Assembly: GCF_965223525.1 (NCBI RefSeq)
Contig: NZ_OZ245005.1
Span: forward strand, 310,001 to 374,000
DNA length: 64,000 nucleotides
Origin: Leptofilum sp965223525
GTDB taxonomy: Bacteria > Chloroflexota > Anaerolineae > Promineifilales > Promineifilaceae
Reading direction: 5' to 3'
Of this stretch, positions 1 to 8,359 are shown in pieces. Each line of letters begins with the position of its first letter. The first letter of the stretch is position 1. The position numbers were made by a program, and so were the translations under genes. The notes under the pieces were generated by a model. The model was not told the DNA's origin. It worked only from the letters and a program-made list of their open reading frames with translations, and ran no database searches.

Positions 1-257
1 GAAATCTTCACAATTTACAAGCTAAATTCTGTTGGGGAGATCAGTGTAGTGGCTCGCGTATACCAATCAAAATTACACTATTCATCATAGCATAAAACAA
101 GGGGGAAAAGATAGTTTTTTCGCCCTCCCTCACAGAAATAAACGAACCAATTATCTTGTTTTCCATCGTGGCAATCGGCCACTATTTATTTCAGCTCTGG
201 GTCAGGCAGGATCGAATACTTAACCTTGGTTAATTTTATATTGCAACTAAGTTAAGT
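1..257. other. Non-coding lead-in
   Basis: This AT-rich stretch holds no credible reading frame, RNA gene or strong hairpin that I can see. It lies upstream of the predicted promoter of the metal ATPase gene. Confidence 0.5.
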
Positions 258-286
258 TTGATTATAACTCCCGTTCATATTATAAT
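258..286 (+). promoter_or_regulatory. Predicted sigma-70-type promoter of the metal ATPase gene
   Basis: TTGATT at 258-263 and a perfect TATAAT at 281-286 are separated by 17 bp, which would place the transcription start near 293 and leave an 80-nt leader before the ATG at 374. No metal-regulator operator was recognised, although imperfect AT-rich inverted sequence lies around 240-300. Confidence 0.5.
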
Positions 287-373
287 TGGCGTTAGTTAAT
301 ACTGGAAGATTGTCATATCAAATGAAACCAAATATCACTGCCAAATAATCGAACAAACAATAGGAACTTTCTG

Positions 374-2749
374 ATGTCACAAGAACAAAATGAAAATTGT
401 GCTGAACTTATCAACGAGGCGATTAGCGAACAAGACGGCATTGTGCAGGTTAGCTTGCACCCGCAAGACGGCCGTCTTCAAATAGAGTACGATCCGCAAA
501 AACTGTCTGAACCAGCGGTAGAAAAAGTAGCCGAGCAGGTAAGCCCCATTTTGCAGGAACGCTGGCACACCTGCACCATGCGGCTGGGCAAACATGGCGG
601 CCGCGCCTGCGAATCCTGCGCGGTGGGGCTAGAGCGGCAGCTAGGGCAGCTCCCTGGCGTGCGCCGCGCTACCGCCAGCTTCATGGGCGGCGCACTTTCC
701 GTCACCTACGATGACCAAATCATCTCCCCTGATGAAATTTCACTGCATGTGCAAAAAATGGGCGTCTCAGTGGCTCCCTCGGCGGCAGCGCTGCAAACGG
801 CCGTACCCACACCCACAACCCCCACTTCACCCCTGCGCCGCGCCTGGAAGTGGTTGGCAGACGGCCGTATCGAAGCCATCTTCACAGCCATCACCTTCAT
901 CACCATGATTGGTGGCCTCATTGCCGAACGGCAGGAAGCGGCCGTTGTTGCCACCGTGCTGTTTGTGATTGCCTACATCGCGGGCGGCACCTTTGGCTTG
1001 CAGGGCGGTTTGGAGTCGCTCCGCAACCGCACCATTGACGTAGACTTGCTCATGATTTTAGCCGCCATCGGCGCAGCCATCGTCGGTGAGCCGTTTGAAG
1101 GCGCCATGCTGCTCTTCCTCTTCTCCCTCTCCAACGTTTTGCAAGATTTTGCCCTGGATCGCACTCGCAACGCCATCAAAGCACTCATGGAGCTGCGCCC
1201 GGCGCAGGCCCTGGTGCGGCGCGGTGACAACAGTTACCTGCTGCCCATCGAAAAAGTGGTGGTGAGCGACCGCATCCTGGTGAAACCGGGTGAACGAATT
1301 CCGCTGGACGGTGTGATTGTAGACGGCCGTTCCGCCATTGACCAATCCTCCATCACCGGAGAATCCATGCCCGTCAGCAAAGAAATTGGCGATACGGTGT
1401 TTGCCGGAACGATTAACAAAAACGGCAGCCTGGAGATTCGCGTCACCAAGCTAGCAAAGGATTCTACCCTGGCCAAATTGATCCAGATGGTGGAAGAAGC
1501 CCACAGCGAAAAGGCCGAAACGCAGCGCTTTATTGACACCGCCGAGCAATATTACGCCATTGGCGTCATTGTGCTGACCGCACTCGTCGCCATTGTGCCC
1601 ATGCTTTTTTGGCAAGAGGCGTTTAGCGAAGCCTTTTACCGTGCCATGACGGTGATGGTGGCCGCCTCGCCTTGCGCCATCGTCATCAGCACCCCCGCTA
1701 CGGTGCTTTCGGCCATTGGCAACGGGGCGCGGCGCGGCATTTTGTTTAAGGGTGGCATTCACGTAGAAAACGCCGCCACCATCAAAGTGGTCGCCTTCGA
1801 CAAAACCGGCACGCTCACCAAAGGGGAACCGGAAGTCACCGACATTTTGTCGCTGGATGGGCAAACCATCGAGGCTGATTTGTTGGCTTTAGCCGCTGCT
1901 GTCGAAGCCAAATCAGAACATCCGCTGGCGCAGGCCACGGTGAAAGCCGCCCAGCAGCGGCAACTAAGCTGGCCTGAAGCGACCGATTTTGCAGCCACCA
2001 CCGGGCAAGGCGTGTGGGCAACTGTCTCTGGGCGGCACATTTGGATTGGCAACGGCCGTTTCTTCACCAAATTCAATCCAGTCGGGCTAAAAAACGCCGA
2101 GGCACAGCTAGAACATCTGCAACAAATGGGCAAAACGAGCGTGCTGGTGGCCGAGGTGGATGAAAGGGCCGGAACGGCCGTTCTCCTGGGTATCCTGGCC
2201 TTTGCCGACGTGATCCGCCCGGATGCGCCAGACGTGGTGCGTGCCCTTCATGCCAACGGGGTCGAGCACGTGGTCATGCTCACCGGGGACAATGACGCCG
2301 TGGCTAAACAGATTGCTGATCAGGTGGGTGTGGATGCTTGCTTTGCCGATTTATTGCCTGAGGATAAGGTAACGGCCGTTAAAGAAGTGCGTCAGCAGTA
2401 CGGCCCCGTGGCCATGGTGGGCGACGGCGTCAACGATGCCCCCGCCCTAGCCACCGCCGACATCGGCATTGCCATGGGCGCCGCCGGTACCGACGTGGCT
2501 CTAGAAACGGCCGATATTGTGCTGATGGCCGACGACTTGAACAATATTCCTTACACCATCGGCCTCAGCCGCAAAACGCGGCAAACGCTGCTGCAAAATC
2601 TGGGATTCGCCATCTTCATGATTGTGCTCATGCTGGGAACTATCTTCTTCTCCGGGCTAGCCCTTCCCGCCGCTGTAGTGGGTCACGAAGGCGGAACAGT
2701 GCTCGTTTCACTGAACGGTCTGCGCATGTTGGGGTACAAACAGAAGTAA
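374..2749 (+). CDS. P1B-4-type heavy-metal translocating P-type ATPase
   Basis: This is a membrane ATPase exporting a transition metal (Co, Zn or Fe class). In the 791 residues I see an N-terminal HMA-like domain with a CxxC at 79-82 (CESC), the actuator TGES at 328-331, an SPC motif in the metal-binding helix at 432-434, the phosphorylation site DKTGT at D476, the HP dipeptide at 516-517, the hinge GDGVNDAP at 683-690 and HEGGT at 771-775. SPC together with HEGGT is the signature of the P1B-4 (CoaT/CtpD) class; Cu and Zn/Cd pumps have CPC. The N-terminal metal-binding-like domain is unusual for that class, where it is commonly absent. The gene appears monocistronic, with its own promoter upstream and a palindromic repeat at its stop. 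The start has only a weak AGGAA-like ribosome site. The exact metal cannot be read from sequence. Confidence 0.93.
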   Translation: MSQEQNENCAELINEAISEQDGIVQVSLHPQDGRLQIEYDPQKLSEPAVEKVAEQVSPILQERWHTCTMRLGKHGGRACESCAVGLERQLGQLPGVRRATASFMGGALSVTYDDQIISPDEISLHVQKMGVSVAPSAAALQTAVPTPTTPTSPLRRAWKWLADGRIEAIFTAITFITMIGGLIAERQEAAVVATVLFVIAYIAGGTFGLQGGLESLRNRTIDVDLLMILAAIGAAIVGEPFEGAMLLFLFSLSNVLQDFALDRTRNAIKALMELRPAQALVRRGDNSYLLPIEKVVVSDRILVKPGERIPLDGVIVDGRSAIDQSSITGESMPVSKEIGDTVFAGTINKNGSLEIRVTKLAKDSTLAKLIQMVEEAHSEKAETQRFIDTAEQYYAIGVIVLTALVAIVPMLFWQEAFSEAFYRAMTVMVAASPCAIVISTPATVLSAIGNGARRGILFKGGIHVENAATIKVVAFDKTGTLTKGEPEVTDILSLDGQTIEADLLALAAAVEAKSEHPLAQATVKAAQQRQLSWPEATDFAATTGQGVWATVSGRHIWIGNGRFFTKFNPVGLKNAEAQLEHLQQMGKTSVLVAEVDERAGTAVLLGILAFADVIRPDAPDVVRALHANGVEHVVMLTGDNDAVAKQIADQVGVDACFADLLPEDKVTAVKEVRQQYGPVAMVGDGVNDAPALATADIGIAMGAAGTDVALETADIVLMADDLNNIPYTIGLSRKTRQTLLQNLGFAIFMIVLMLGTIFFSGLALPAAVVGHEGGTVLVSLNGLRMLGYKQK

Positions 2750-2801
2750 TTGTGAATTGTGAACGACCGTAACTAACAATTCGCCGTTCACAATTCACAA
2801 T
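2749..2801. repeat. Heptad-word palindrome (word ATTGTGA)
   Basis: The arms at 2749-2765 and 2785-2801 are perfectly complementary over 17 bp. Each arm is made of two copies of the 7-bp word ATTGTGA plus ACG. The left arm begins on the last base of the ATPase stop codon. It lies between convergent genes and could fold as a terminator hairpin, but no T-run follows. Confidence 0.8.
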
Positions 2802-2835
2802 TTGTAGAGACTGGGCACAATCACATCGCTATCTG

Positions 2836-3339
2836 TTATTTTTGCAAACGGCCGTTCACCGCCTCTGCCCACTTATCTACCCAAAAGCCGCCGCTATCTG
2901 CCAAAATCGAAACCACCACCCGCCCTTGACGGAAATTCACCATGCGAAAGCCCGTGTTTTGCAAAGCACACACCTCTTGCCCGACGACCGGTGGCTCTGC
3001 TTCCTCCATTTGCGGTGCTATGCAGGTGCGAGCCAGCATCTCAATGGCGGCTTCTTCATCCGCCATCTCGAACAGGTCACAAAACGCGGAGGTGTTGGTA
3101 AGCTGGTTCTCGATCAGCGCAACGCCGTAATAATTTTCAATCTGGTCAGCGAGGAAGGTTTCGGGGGGAACGGCCGTACGCACATCACCAACAACAAACG
3201 GCGGATCGGCAGTTACATCCTCTGGCTGGCAGGCCACATCCGAAAGGACAATTTCCGAATTGTTTTGACAGTCAATTAGCAAAATAATCAAACAGCCCAA
3301 AACAACGAGCCAAAAGAGATACTTTTGACTCTTATACAT
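2836..3339 (-). CDS. Hypothetical membrane-anchored extracytoplasmic protein
   Basis: This is a 167-residue protein I do not recognise. Residues 8-23 form a hydrophobic signal or anchor segment ending near a cysteine (LLIDC), which could be a lipobox although it is not canonical. The rest is soluble and has five further cysteines, compatible with disulfides outside the membrane. The gene overlaps the end of the preceding minus-strand gene by 8 bp, so the two are probably co-transcribed. It contains one copy of the ACGGCCGT palindrome. Confidence 0.6.
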   Translation of the reverse strand: MYKSQKYLFWLVVLGCLIILLIDCQNNSEIVLSDVACQPEDVTADPPFVVGDVRTAVPPETFLADQIENYYGVALIENQLTNTSAFCDLFEMADEEAAIEMLARTCIAPQMEEAEPPVVGQEVCALQNTGFRMVNFRQGRVVVSILADSGGFWVDKWAEAVNGRLQK

Positions 3340-3766
3340 TCAAACCTTTCTTTCTATGATTGCCAAACCAGCGGGCAAAGAAGATTCTGTTTGAGCCAAT
3401 CACTAAACGATAAGAAAAGAAAACTAATATCAAATATGGAAAGCAAAGAATCAAAAAATTGTCCTGCAATTCTTCAATGGATAAAAGCATCCAACCGCTT
3501 ATGAGGCCACAAAAAATCCAGAACTGTAGCACAAACAAAGCGTTGAGAGCAGAGATTGCAAAAGCGATCCATGACTTTACTTCATACTCTGCCAACACAC
3601 TCCTACCGCCAGTAATTACATAAAACGCAAATATGAAAACAAAACCCCAATACCCGATCTCAACATCAACTAAAGCCATCAAAAAAATGCTAGCTATTCC
3701 AAGAAAACCTAATAAAAAAACACTTGACAATGAAGCTGAAGAGCCATTCATATTGCCCACCTGCAA
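3332..3766 (-). CDS. Hypothetical integral membrane protein
   Basis: This 144-residue protein has about four hydrophobic helices (roughly 12-30, 36-55, 67-92 and 100-122) and a basic C terminus. No family was recognised. It sits immediately downstream of the M20 peptidase gene (6 bp gap) and overlaps the next gene, so the three minus-strand genes look like one transcription unit. Its base composition is AT-richer than the peptidase gene and it has no copy of the ACGGCCGT palindrome, so it may be a recent acquisition. Confidence 0.5.
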   Translation of the reverse strand: MQVGNMNGSSASLSSVFLLGFLGIASIFLMALVDVEIGYWGFVFIFAFYVITGGRSVLAEYEVKSWIAFAISALNALFVLQFWIFCGLISGWMLLSIEELQDNFLILCFPYLILVFFSYRLVIGSNRIFFARWFGNHRKKGLNV

Positions 3767-3772
3767 AGCCAG

Positions 3773-4930
3773 TTAGTAGTTTTTTATCAACTCAACATGC
3801 CCACGCAAACTTTCGGCCATTTTAGGGATTGAAATGTACTCATCCACCACATGCGCCTGGCTTTCTTCGCTGGCGGCGTAGCCGATCATGCTGAGGCCGT
3901 GGGGGACAAAGTGACGGCCGTCCGTAGCAAACTGGTAGCTGCTCAACGCCGCCTCACGCCCCATGCCCGCACCGATGAGTGCCTGCGCCCGCTGCACTTT
4001 TTCGTCGGTGGGCGAGGTGTAGAAACCGTAAATCGTCTCGTCGGCATCGGGGAAAGGGGTGGGTGTGGTGCAAAAACCATCTTCCAACACGACGGGCTGG
4101 TCACCAGCCACTTTTAGCACAAACGCTTGCAAGCTCTGGGGGCTTTCACTGGCGGTGCGGAAGTCCAAGCAGACGCGCGTCCAGGCGGGCGTCACATTGG
4201 TACTTTTGGTGTCCACCTCGACGATGGTGGGTGAAACGGTGGTTGGCCCCAGCAATTCATGCGCCGACAGCTCACTTTTTGCAACCTGCAAATCCTGTAA
4301 AAATTTAGCGAGAGCATAGTTGGGATTGACACCTTTTTCTGGCACGCTGGCATGGACGGAACGGCCGTTAAACTGCACCCACATCTGCGCTATCCCCCGA
4401 TGACCCAGGGCGATCTTGTTATCCGACGGCTCGCCCAAAACCACCAAATCCACGTCATAATCCAGATTTTCTACCCAATGCTTTGCCCCAGCACCGCCAA
4501 TCTCCTCCTGTACCACACCACTAAAAACCACATCCCGGCGGGGGCGGATGCCCATTCGCAGCAGGGCGGCCATGCTGTACACCTGCACCGCCAGCGGCCC
4601 CTTGATGTCGCAGGCGCCACGCCCCACAATGCGCTCGTCCACAATTGTGCCGCCGTAGGGTGGCACTGACCACAGGCTTGGCTCACCGGGATCAACGTGA
4701 TCGAGGTGCGTGTTTAGCACCAGTGCGCCTAAGGATGGGTCGGTGCCTCGGATACGGCCGTTGACATTCCCAATTTCATCAATCCACACCTGATCAAAGT
4801 TGAGCCGCTGCAACTCGGCCGCCACTAGCTCCGCAAGCTGTGCCTCCTCAAACGGCATACTCGGCGTCTGAATCAAACGCTGGGTAAACTCAACACAATC
4901 TTGTAAAAGGGTGTCCCAATCGAGACTCAT
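3773..4930 (-). CDS. M20-family zinc metallopeptidase / deacylase (ArgE/DapE-like)
   Basis: This is a predicted cytoplasmic amidohydrolase that cleaves N-acyl amino acids or small peptides; the substrate is unknown. The 385 residues show the M20 metal ligands: HxD at H75/D77, the bridging aspartate in GRGACDIKGP (D108), the EE pair at 142-143 and a later glutamate in LGEPSD (E167). The dimerisation/lid domain follows, with the typical GHRGIAQ and VHASVPEKG segments. The length is normal for ArgE/DapE/CPG2 relatives. It starts at ATG 4930, just downstream of a short palindromic repeat, and heads the run of minus-strand genes toward 2836. A second, distantly related M20 enzyme lies at 9273-10523. 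Confidence 0.88.
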   Translation of the reverse strand: MSLDWDTLLQDCVEFTQRLIQTPSMPFEEAQLAELVAAELQRLNFDQVWIDEIGNVNGRIRGTDPSLGALVLNTHLDHVDPGEPSLWSVPPYGGTIVDERIVGRGACDIKGPLAVQVYSMAALLRMGIRPRRDVVFSGVVQEEIGGAGAKHWVENLDYDVDLVVLGEPSDNKIALGHRGIAQMWVQFNGRSVHASVPEKGVNPNYALAKFLQDLQVAKSELSAHELLGPTTVSPTIVEVDTKSTNVTPAWTRVCLDFRTASESPQSLQAFVLKVAGDQPVVLEDGFCTTPTPFPDADETIYGFYTSPTDEKVQRAQALIGAGMGREAALSSYQFATDGRHFVPHGLSMIGYAASEESQAHVVDEYISIPKMAESLRGHVELIKNY

Positions 4931-4950
4931 TTGTTTATCCTTTAATGGAT

Positions 4951-4996
4951 GCTAGTGGTTGGTAAGAGGAACAAGCCACCAACAACTAACAACCAG
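4951..4996. repeat. Heptad-word imperfect palindrome (TAGTNGY words)
   Basis: The left arm GCTAGTGGTTGGT (4951-4963) faces a right arm of ACCAACAACTAACAACC type (4978-4994). The words are the same class as at 10713-10772 and 26500-26556. It lies between the DUF218 gene and the M20 peptidase gene. Confidence 0.6.
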
Positions 4997-4999
4997 ACA

Positions 5000-5605
5000 C
5001 TACCCTAATTTCAAAAAATAGACAGAAAACGCAACCACTTCCCGTACGTAGGAAAAAGTTCGGGTGGCGTTGTTAATCCAGCGAATGGAGCGTGTGGGCG
5101 AACTGTACGCTTCCATGTTTAGGCTATCAGCAACGGCCAGCGCTCGGCGCATGTGGTTAGGGGTACTGACAATGAGAAACGTTTCCAGGCCGTTTTGCTG
5201 GGCAACCAGTTGGGCATTTTGTAAATTTTCAAAGGTGGAGGTTGAGGCTGTTTCAACCAAAATATCGGCAGGCTTTACACCACGCGCAATGGCATAGTTG
5301 CGTCCCACCTCCCCTTCGGCCAGTTCGTCACGATTGCCAACGCCACCTGTAAAGATGAGCTTTTCCACGGTGCCGTCCTGGTAAAGCTGAATGGCGTGGT
5401 TGATCCGCTCCCGAAAAACGGCCGACGGCCGATCTCGCACCACAGCCGCCCCTAGCACAATGGCCGCATCCGCCGAGCGCGTTTCATCTCGCAGCGAAAA
5501 CAAAAACACGGTCATCGCCGCATACCAACCAAACAAAATAATGAGGGCAACGATTCCTGTAAAAACCCGCGCCAAAAAGCGAACGGCCGTTTGCAAAAAC
5601 CTCAT
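5000..5605 (-). CDS. DUF218 (YdcF/SanA/ElyC-like) membrane protein
   Basis: An N-terminal membrane helix is followed by a DUF218 domain beginning with DAAIVLGAAV and continuing through the characteristic RxxxAxxLYxxG, LIFTGG and STSTFENLxNA segments, ending with FLIVSTPNHMRRA. Family members (SanA, YdcF, ElyC) are linked to envelope or cell-wall homeostasis, with unclear chemistry. A start at 5641 is possible but would overlap the upstream gene by 34 bp. The ATG at 5605 lies 2 nt after that gene's TAG and has an AGGA about 9 nt upstream, so I chose it (201 residues). It is probably translationally coupled to the P-loop gene. Confidence 0.82.
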   Translation of the reverse strand: MRFLQTAVRFLARVFTGIVALIILFGWYAAMTVFLFSLRDETRSADAAIVLGAAVVRDRPSAVFRERINHAIQLYQDGTVEKLIFTGGVGNRDELAEGEVGRNYAIARGVKPADILVETASTSTFENLQNAQLVAQQNGLETFLIVSTPNHMRRALAVADSLNMEAYSSPTRSIRWINNATRTFSYVREVVAFSVYFLKLG

Positions 5606-5607
5606 TT

Positions 5608-6201
5608 CTATAATCCTGTGTAGCCTTGCGAGGTCAGCCATTGCTTAATCTCAGCACACGTCTCATCCGGCGTCTTATCTTTGGTGTAAACTGTATGCTT
5701 AGCCAAAAGATAATTGGATGGATGCCTGACAAACTGCTCATTGAGTTGCAATAGCTCATTGTTGGCTTCCACCCCCTCTGAAGCTAACATCTCAACAAAT
5801 CGGCCGTTCAAAATTGCCACCGACTCATTTTTGTCTGGAGATGGCAACAATAAAATGACAAAAGGATAGGGTGCTAATGCCATTTGAACGCGCTTAAACA
5901 AATCCTCATCATTGTACACAGAGTGACCAGCACCAAAATCAATCACGCCTGCATCATGGTCAGCCAATATCCTGACCACCGTGTGTGCTTCAAACGGTTT
6001 CCAATATTCGAGCAACCCTGTTATCCCCTGGGATTGTCTAATCTCCCCAGCCAGTGCGTTGTCATATCCAATCTCTTCATAATAACCCCAGCGCACGTCA
6101 TCCACTGAAATTCGAGGACAGCCAAGTGCCTCAACCAATAAGGTAGCCACACTGCTTTTGCCCGCGCTAATCGGGCCAATAAGAATAATCGTTGAGTCCA
6201 T
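5608..6201 (-). CDS. P-loop NTPase of shikimate/small-molecule kinase type
   Basis: This 197-residue protein has a Walker A motif GPISAGKS at residues 9-16 and overall length and topology like shikimate-kinase or AAA_33 small-molecule kinases. The segment ISVDDVRWGYY resembles the substrate-binding position of such kinases, and the FVILLLPSPD strand is typical of the core sheet. The substrate cannot be assigned. The gene is on the minus strand, upstream of and nearly abutting DUF218, and follows the membrane protein gene at 6222 by 20 bp, so it probably belongs to the same operon. Confidence 0.75.
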   Translation of the reverse strand: MDSTIILIGPISAGKSSVATLLVEALGCPRISVDDVRWGYYEEIGYDNALAGEIRQSQGITGLLEYWKPFEAHTVVRILADHDAGVIDFGAGHSVYNDEDLFKRVQMALAPYPFVILLLPSPDKNESVAILNGRFVEMLASEGVEANNELLQLNEQFVRHPSNYLLAKHTVYTKDKTPDETCAEIKQWLTSQGYTGL

Positions 6202-6221
6202 TCTTTCCTTTTGTTGAAACC

Positions 6222-6923
6222 TTAGCTACCAACTTCAACCAACTCTCGCTGCCAAAACCAACGCGCCAACCACAGCCCCCAGATGGGAATGAGTAGGATC
6301 GCAAATCCACCGATGCCAGTTTCACCAACCGTGTATGCCAGCGGTGGCGGGATTAATGCCTCAATCAAAGCGAGAAGTGTCAACGCCACGCCAACCACGT
6401 TTGTAAACTGCCCAAACCGAAGGGAATGGGAACGGAGCTTGCCAGCCAGCCAAATGAGCCACAAGCCCATAAACGCAAAGCTAATCGTTTTCAGCCCGCC
6501 ATCTCGAATTGGTTCCATGTACTCCCAAATTTGGGCCACAAACAGGGGGTTGCCTTGTGCAAAGCGAGCCACCACGGGGGTGCCTAGCTGGTCAACCAGG
6601 CTGGCAACCAAGCCAAAAACGACCCCGACAATGCCGATAGTTGTAAATCCGCGAGCGCATTTGTCGCCCGCGCCCAATTCTGCTAAATGACTTACGAGGA
6701 AAACGGCCGTACACAACCCCACCGTCGTCCCCACATGAAAAGCACGCCAAGAGATCGCATTTTGGCGAACAAACGCCAAGAAAAGCTCGCTACTATCCCA
6801 AAAGCCAGGCGGCAGCGCCTGAATTTGTGGAAACCAAACAAAAAGGTTAATGCCGACCGCCACCAACCACCCCAGGGTCAACACGCCGGCTGCTAAAGTT
6901 CCCAATCTATTGTAGGACATCAT
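6222..6923 (-). CDS. Hypothetical six-helix membrane protein
   Basis: This 233-residue protein has about six hydrophobic helices (around 9-30, 62-84, 93-113, 143-163, 175-192 and 200-222). No catalytic motif was recognised. The start is one of two consecutive ATGs at 6923/6920, preceded by an AGAAGGA ribosome site. It is the first gene of the minus-strand run toward 5000 and ends where the IS110 element's left flank begins. The position next to the insertion suggests the element landed in its promoter region. Confidence 0.6.
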   Translation of the reverse strand: MMSYNRLGTLAAGVLTLGWLVAVGINLFVWFPQIQALPPGFWDSSELFLAFVRQNAISWRAFHVGTTVGLCTAVFLVSHLAELGAGDKCARGFTTIGIVGVVFGLVASLVDQLGTPVVARFAQGNPLFVAQIWEYMEPIRDGGLKTISFAFMGLWLIWLAGKLRSHSLRFGQFTNVVGVALTLLALIEALIPPPLAYTVGETGIGGFAILLIPIWGLWLARWFWQRELVEVGS

Positions 6924-7011
6924 TCATTCCTTCTACCTGCTTTCTCGCCTGAAATTAATGCGTCGGCACCGTCTGTCATTAGTATGATAAAGCAAAGACG
7001 AAAGGCCGACT

Positions 7012-7246
7012 GTCATTAGGTGCAAGAAACCGTGCGGGAGATGTGGCCCATCGTGAAAAAGATAAAACAAGCAGCCAAAAAAGCGACCATTTGTTAGGAT
7101 TGCTCCAGCTTGGTAGGCCGATGTCATTGGCAACCAGCCGCGCAGGAGCGCAGGTCACCGAGCCAAGAGATTCAGCGAGAACCCGAACAGTTGTTGGGAC
7201 ATTGCAGTCCGTATCATTGCTAGTGCGGGTCACAAAGGAGTACCTG
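7012..7246 (+). ncRNA. Candidate bridge RNA region in the IS110 left end
   Basis: IS110-group elements encode a structured guide (bridge) RNA in the non-coding left end just upstream of the recombinase gene. Here about 235 nt upstream of the ATG have no reading frame of their own. An 18-nt segment at 7003-7020 (AGGCCGACTGTCATTAGG) recurs with two 1-nt deletions at 7115-7130 (AGGCCGATGTCATTGG). That is a left-end sequence re-appearing inside the leader, the kind of relation expected of a guide loop. The folding and exact ends are not established from sequence alone. Confidence 0.4.
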
Positions 7247-8191
7247 ATGGCAAAGCAAACCGAAGAAACCTTTTTTGGCATTGACGTTTCCAAAAACCAC
7301 CTGGATTTAGCCCAGTGGGGAATCGAAGAAGTGTTGCGACACGATAATGACGCAACCGGTATCGCCACCCTGGTGGAAATAATGTCAACGAAAACGGCTG
7401 TCACCTTGATAGTGGTTGAGGCCAGCGGTGGATTCGAGCAAGTTATGGTTACAGAACTGGCCGCTGCCTCTCTGCCCATTGTCGTCGTCAACCCGACACG
7501 AGTGCGTAACTTTGCTCGTGCCAAAGGGCAAGTAGCTAAGACAGACAAGATCGATGCCCAGATGATTGCCAGCTTTGCCCAGGCGGTCCGTCCAGAGGTA
7601 CGTACTTTGAAGACGCAAGACCAGCAGCTCATCAAAGCATTGGTCACGCGTCGTCGCCAACTGATCGATATGCAAACAGCCGAGAAGAATCGGCACACCA
7701 CGGTCAATCCAGAATTGCGGCCTCGTTTGGAGAAGCACCTGGATTGGTTAGCTACTGAATTAGCTGAAATTGAGGAAGACCTCAATGATTGGATCAACAA
7801 AAATGCCCAATGGCGCGAAAAACGAACCAGTTTAGAAAGCGTGCCCGGCGTGGGCCAGGTCACCTCCTTTACGTTGCTGGCTGAATTGCCCGAATTGGGT
7901 ACATTGTCTCGACAAAAAATCGCCGCCTTAGTTGGCCTGGCTCCCTTCAATCGGGACAGCGGCTGTTCTCGCGGACGACGCCATATTTTTGGCGGACGTT
8001 CAGATGTTCGTTCTGTTTTGTACATGGCTGCTCTTTCAGGCATTCGTTATAACCCGGTTCTCAAAGCCTTTTATGACCGTTTGATTGCGAAAGGAAAACT
8101 CCCCAAAGTCGCTCTCACGGCCTGTATGCGTAAATTGTTAACCATTTTGAATGCCATCGTCCGTGATGGCTCTGCTTGGATATCAGCTTAA
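7247..8191 (+). CDS. IS110-family DEDD transposase/recombinase
   Basis: The N-terminal RuvC-like DEDD domain shows GIDVSKNHLD (first Asp), VVEASGG (Glu) and KTDKIDA (Asp pair). The C-terminal Transposase_20 domain shows LESVPGVGQVTS followed by the serine-containing tail around GLAPFNRDSG. An upstream in-frame extension to 7043 exists, but it covers the leader RNA region. The ATG at 7247 gives the canonical N terminus and has CAAAGGAG as a ribosome site 8-10 nt upstream, so I start there (314 residues). The enzyme appears full length, so the element may be active. Confidence 0.93.
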   Translation: MAKQTEETFFGIDVSKNHLDLAQWGIEEVLRHDNDATGIATLVEIMSTKTAVTLIVVEASGGFEQVMVTELAAASLPIVVVNPTRVRNFARAKGQVAKTDKIDAQMIASFAQAVRPEVRTLKTQDQQLIKALVTRRRQLIDMQTAEKNRHTTVNPELRPRLEKHLDWLATELAEIEEDLNDWINKNAQWREKRTSLESVPGVGQVTSFTLLAELPELGTLSRQKIAALVGLAPFNRDSGCSRGRRHIFGGRSDVRSVLYMAALSGIRYNPVLKAFYDRLIAKGKLPKVALTACMRKLLTILNAIVRDGSAWISA

Positions 8192-8225
8192 CGAAATGCG
8201 CTTTTTGCTCTTGACTTTTATCACA

Positions 8226-8291
8226 GTTGCTCCCGCGCAGGCGGGAATCCACTTGCGTCACACTTTGGATTCCCATTTTCACGGGAATGAC
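8226..8291. repeat. REP-like inverted pair
   Basis: GTTGCTCCCGCGCAGGCGGG at 8226-8245 plus AATCCA is followed, after a 14-bp spacer, by TGGATTCCC at 8266 running to GGGAATGAC at 8291. Each half is itself a small hairpin and together they form a large inverted repeat. The consensus GTCATTCCCGCG...CGGGAATCCA is a dispersed REP type known from many bacteria, and IS110-type elements often sit beside such repeats. Confidence 0.75.
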
Positions 8292-8359
8292 AAGTTCATA
8301 TTGATCTGTTTTGTGAAAATTCGGGCAAATTCAATGCAAAACACTACTCAAGTTTGATT

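Larger units (their letters stand above)
7010..8220 (+). mobile_element. IS110-family insertion sequence (boundaries approximate)
   Basis: The region holds one DEDD transposase gene preceded by about 230-290 bp of non-coding leader and followed by a short right end, as in the IS110 subgroup. There are no obvious terminal inverted repeats, as expected. CTGTCATTAG occurs at 6973-6982 and again at 7010-7019, so the left end could be at either copy. The right end lies somewhere between the stop codon and the REP-like pair at 8226. The whole stretch lacks the ACGGCCGT palindrome. Confidence 0.75.

Noticed and set aside
6979..8043. 354-codon minus-strand frame across the IS110 element
   Set aside because: It is the antisense of the transposase gene, with no family features and Arg/Ser-rich low-complexity translation; the plus-strand gene has clear catalytic motifs.
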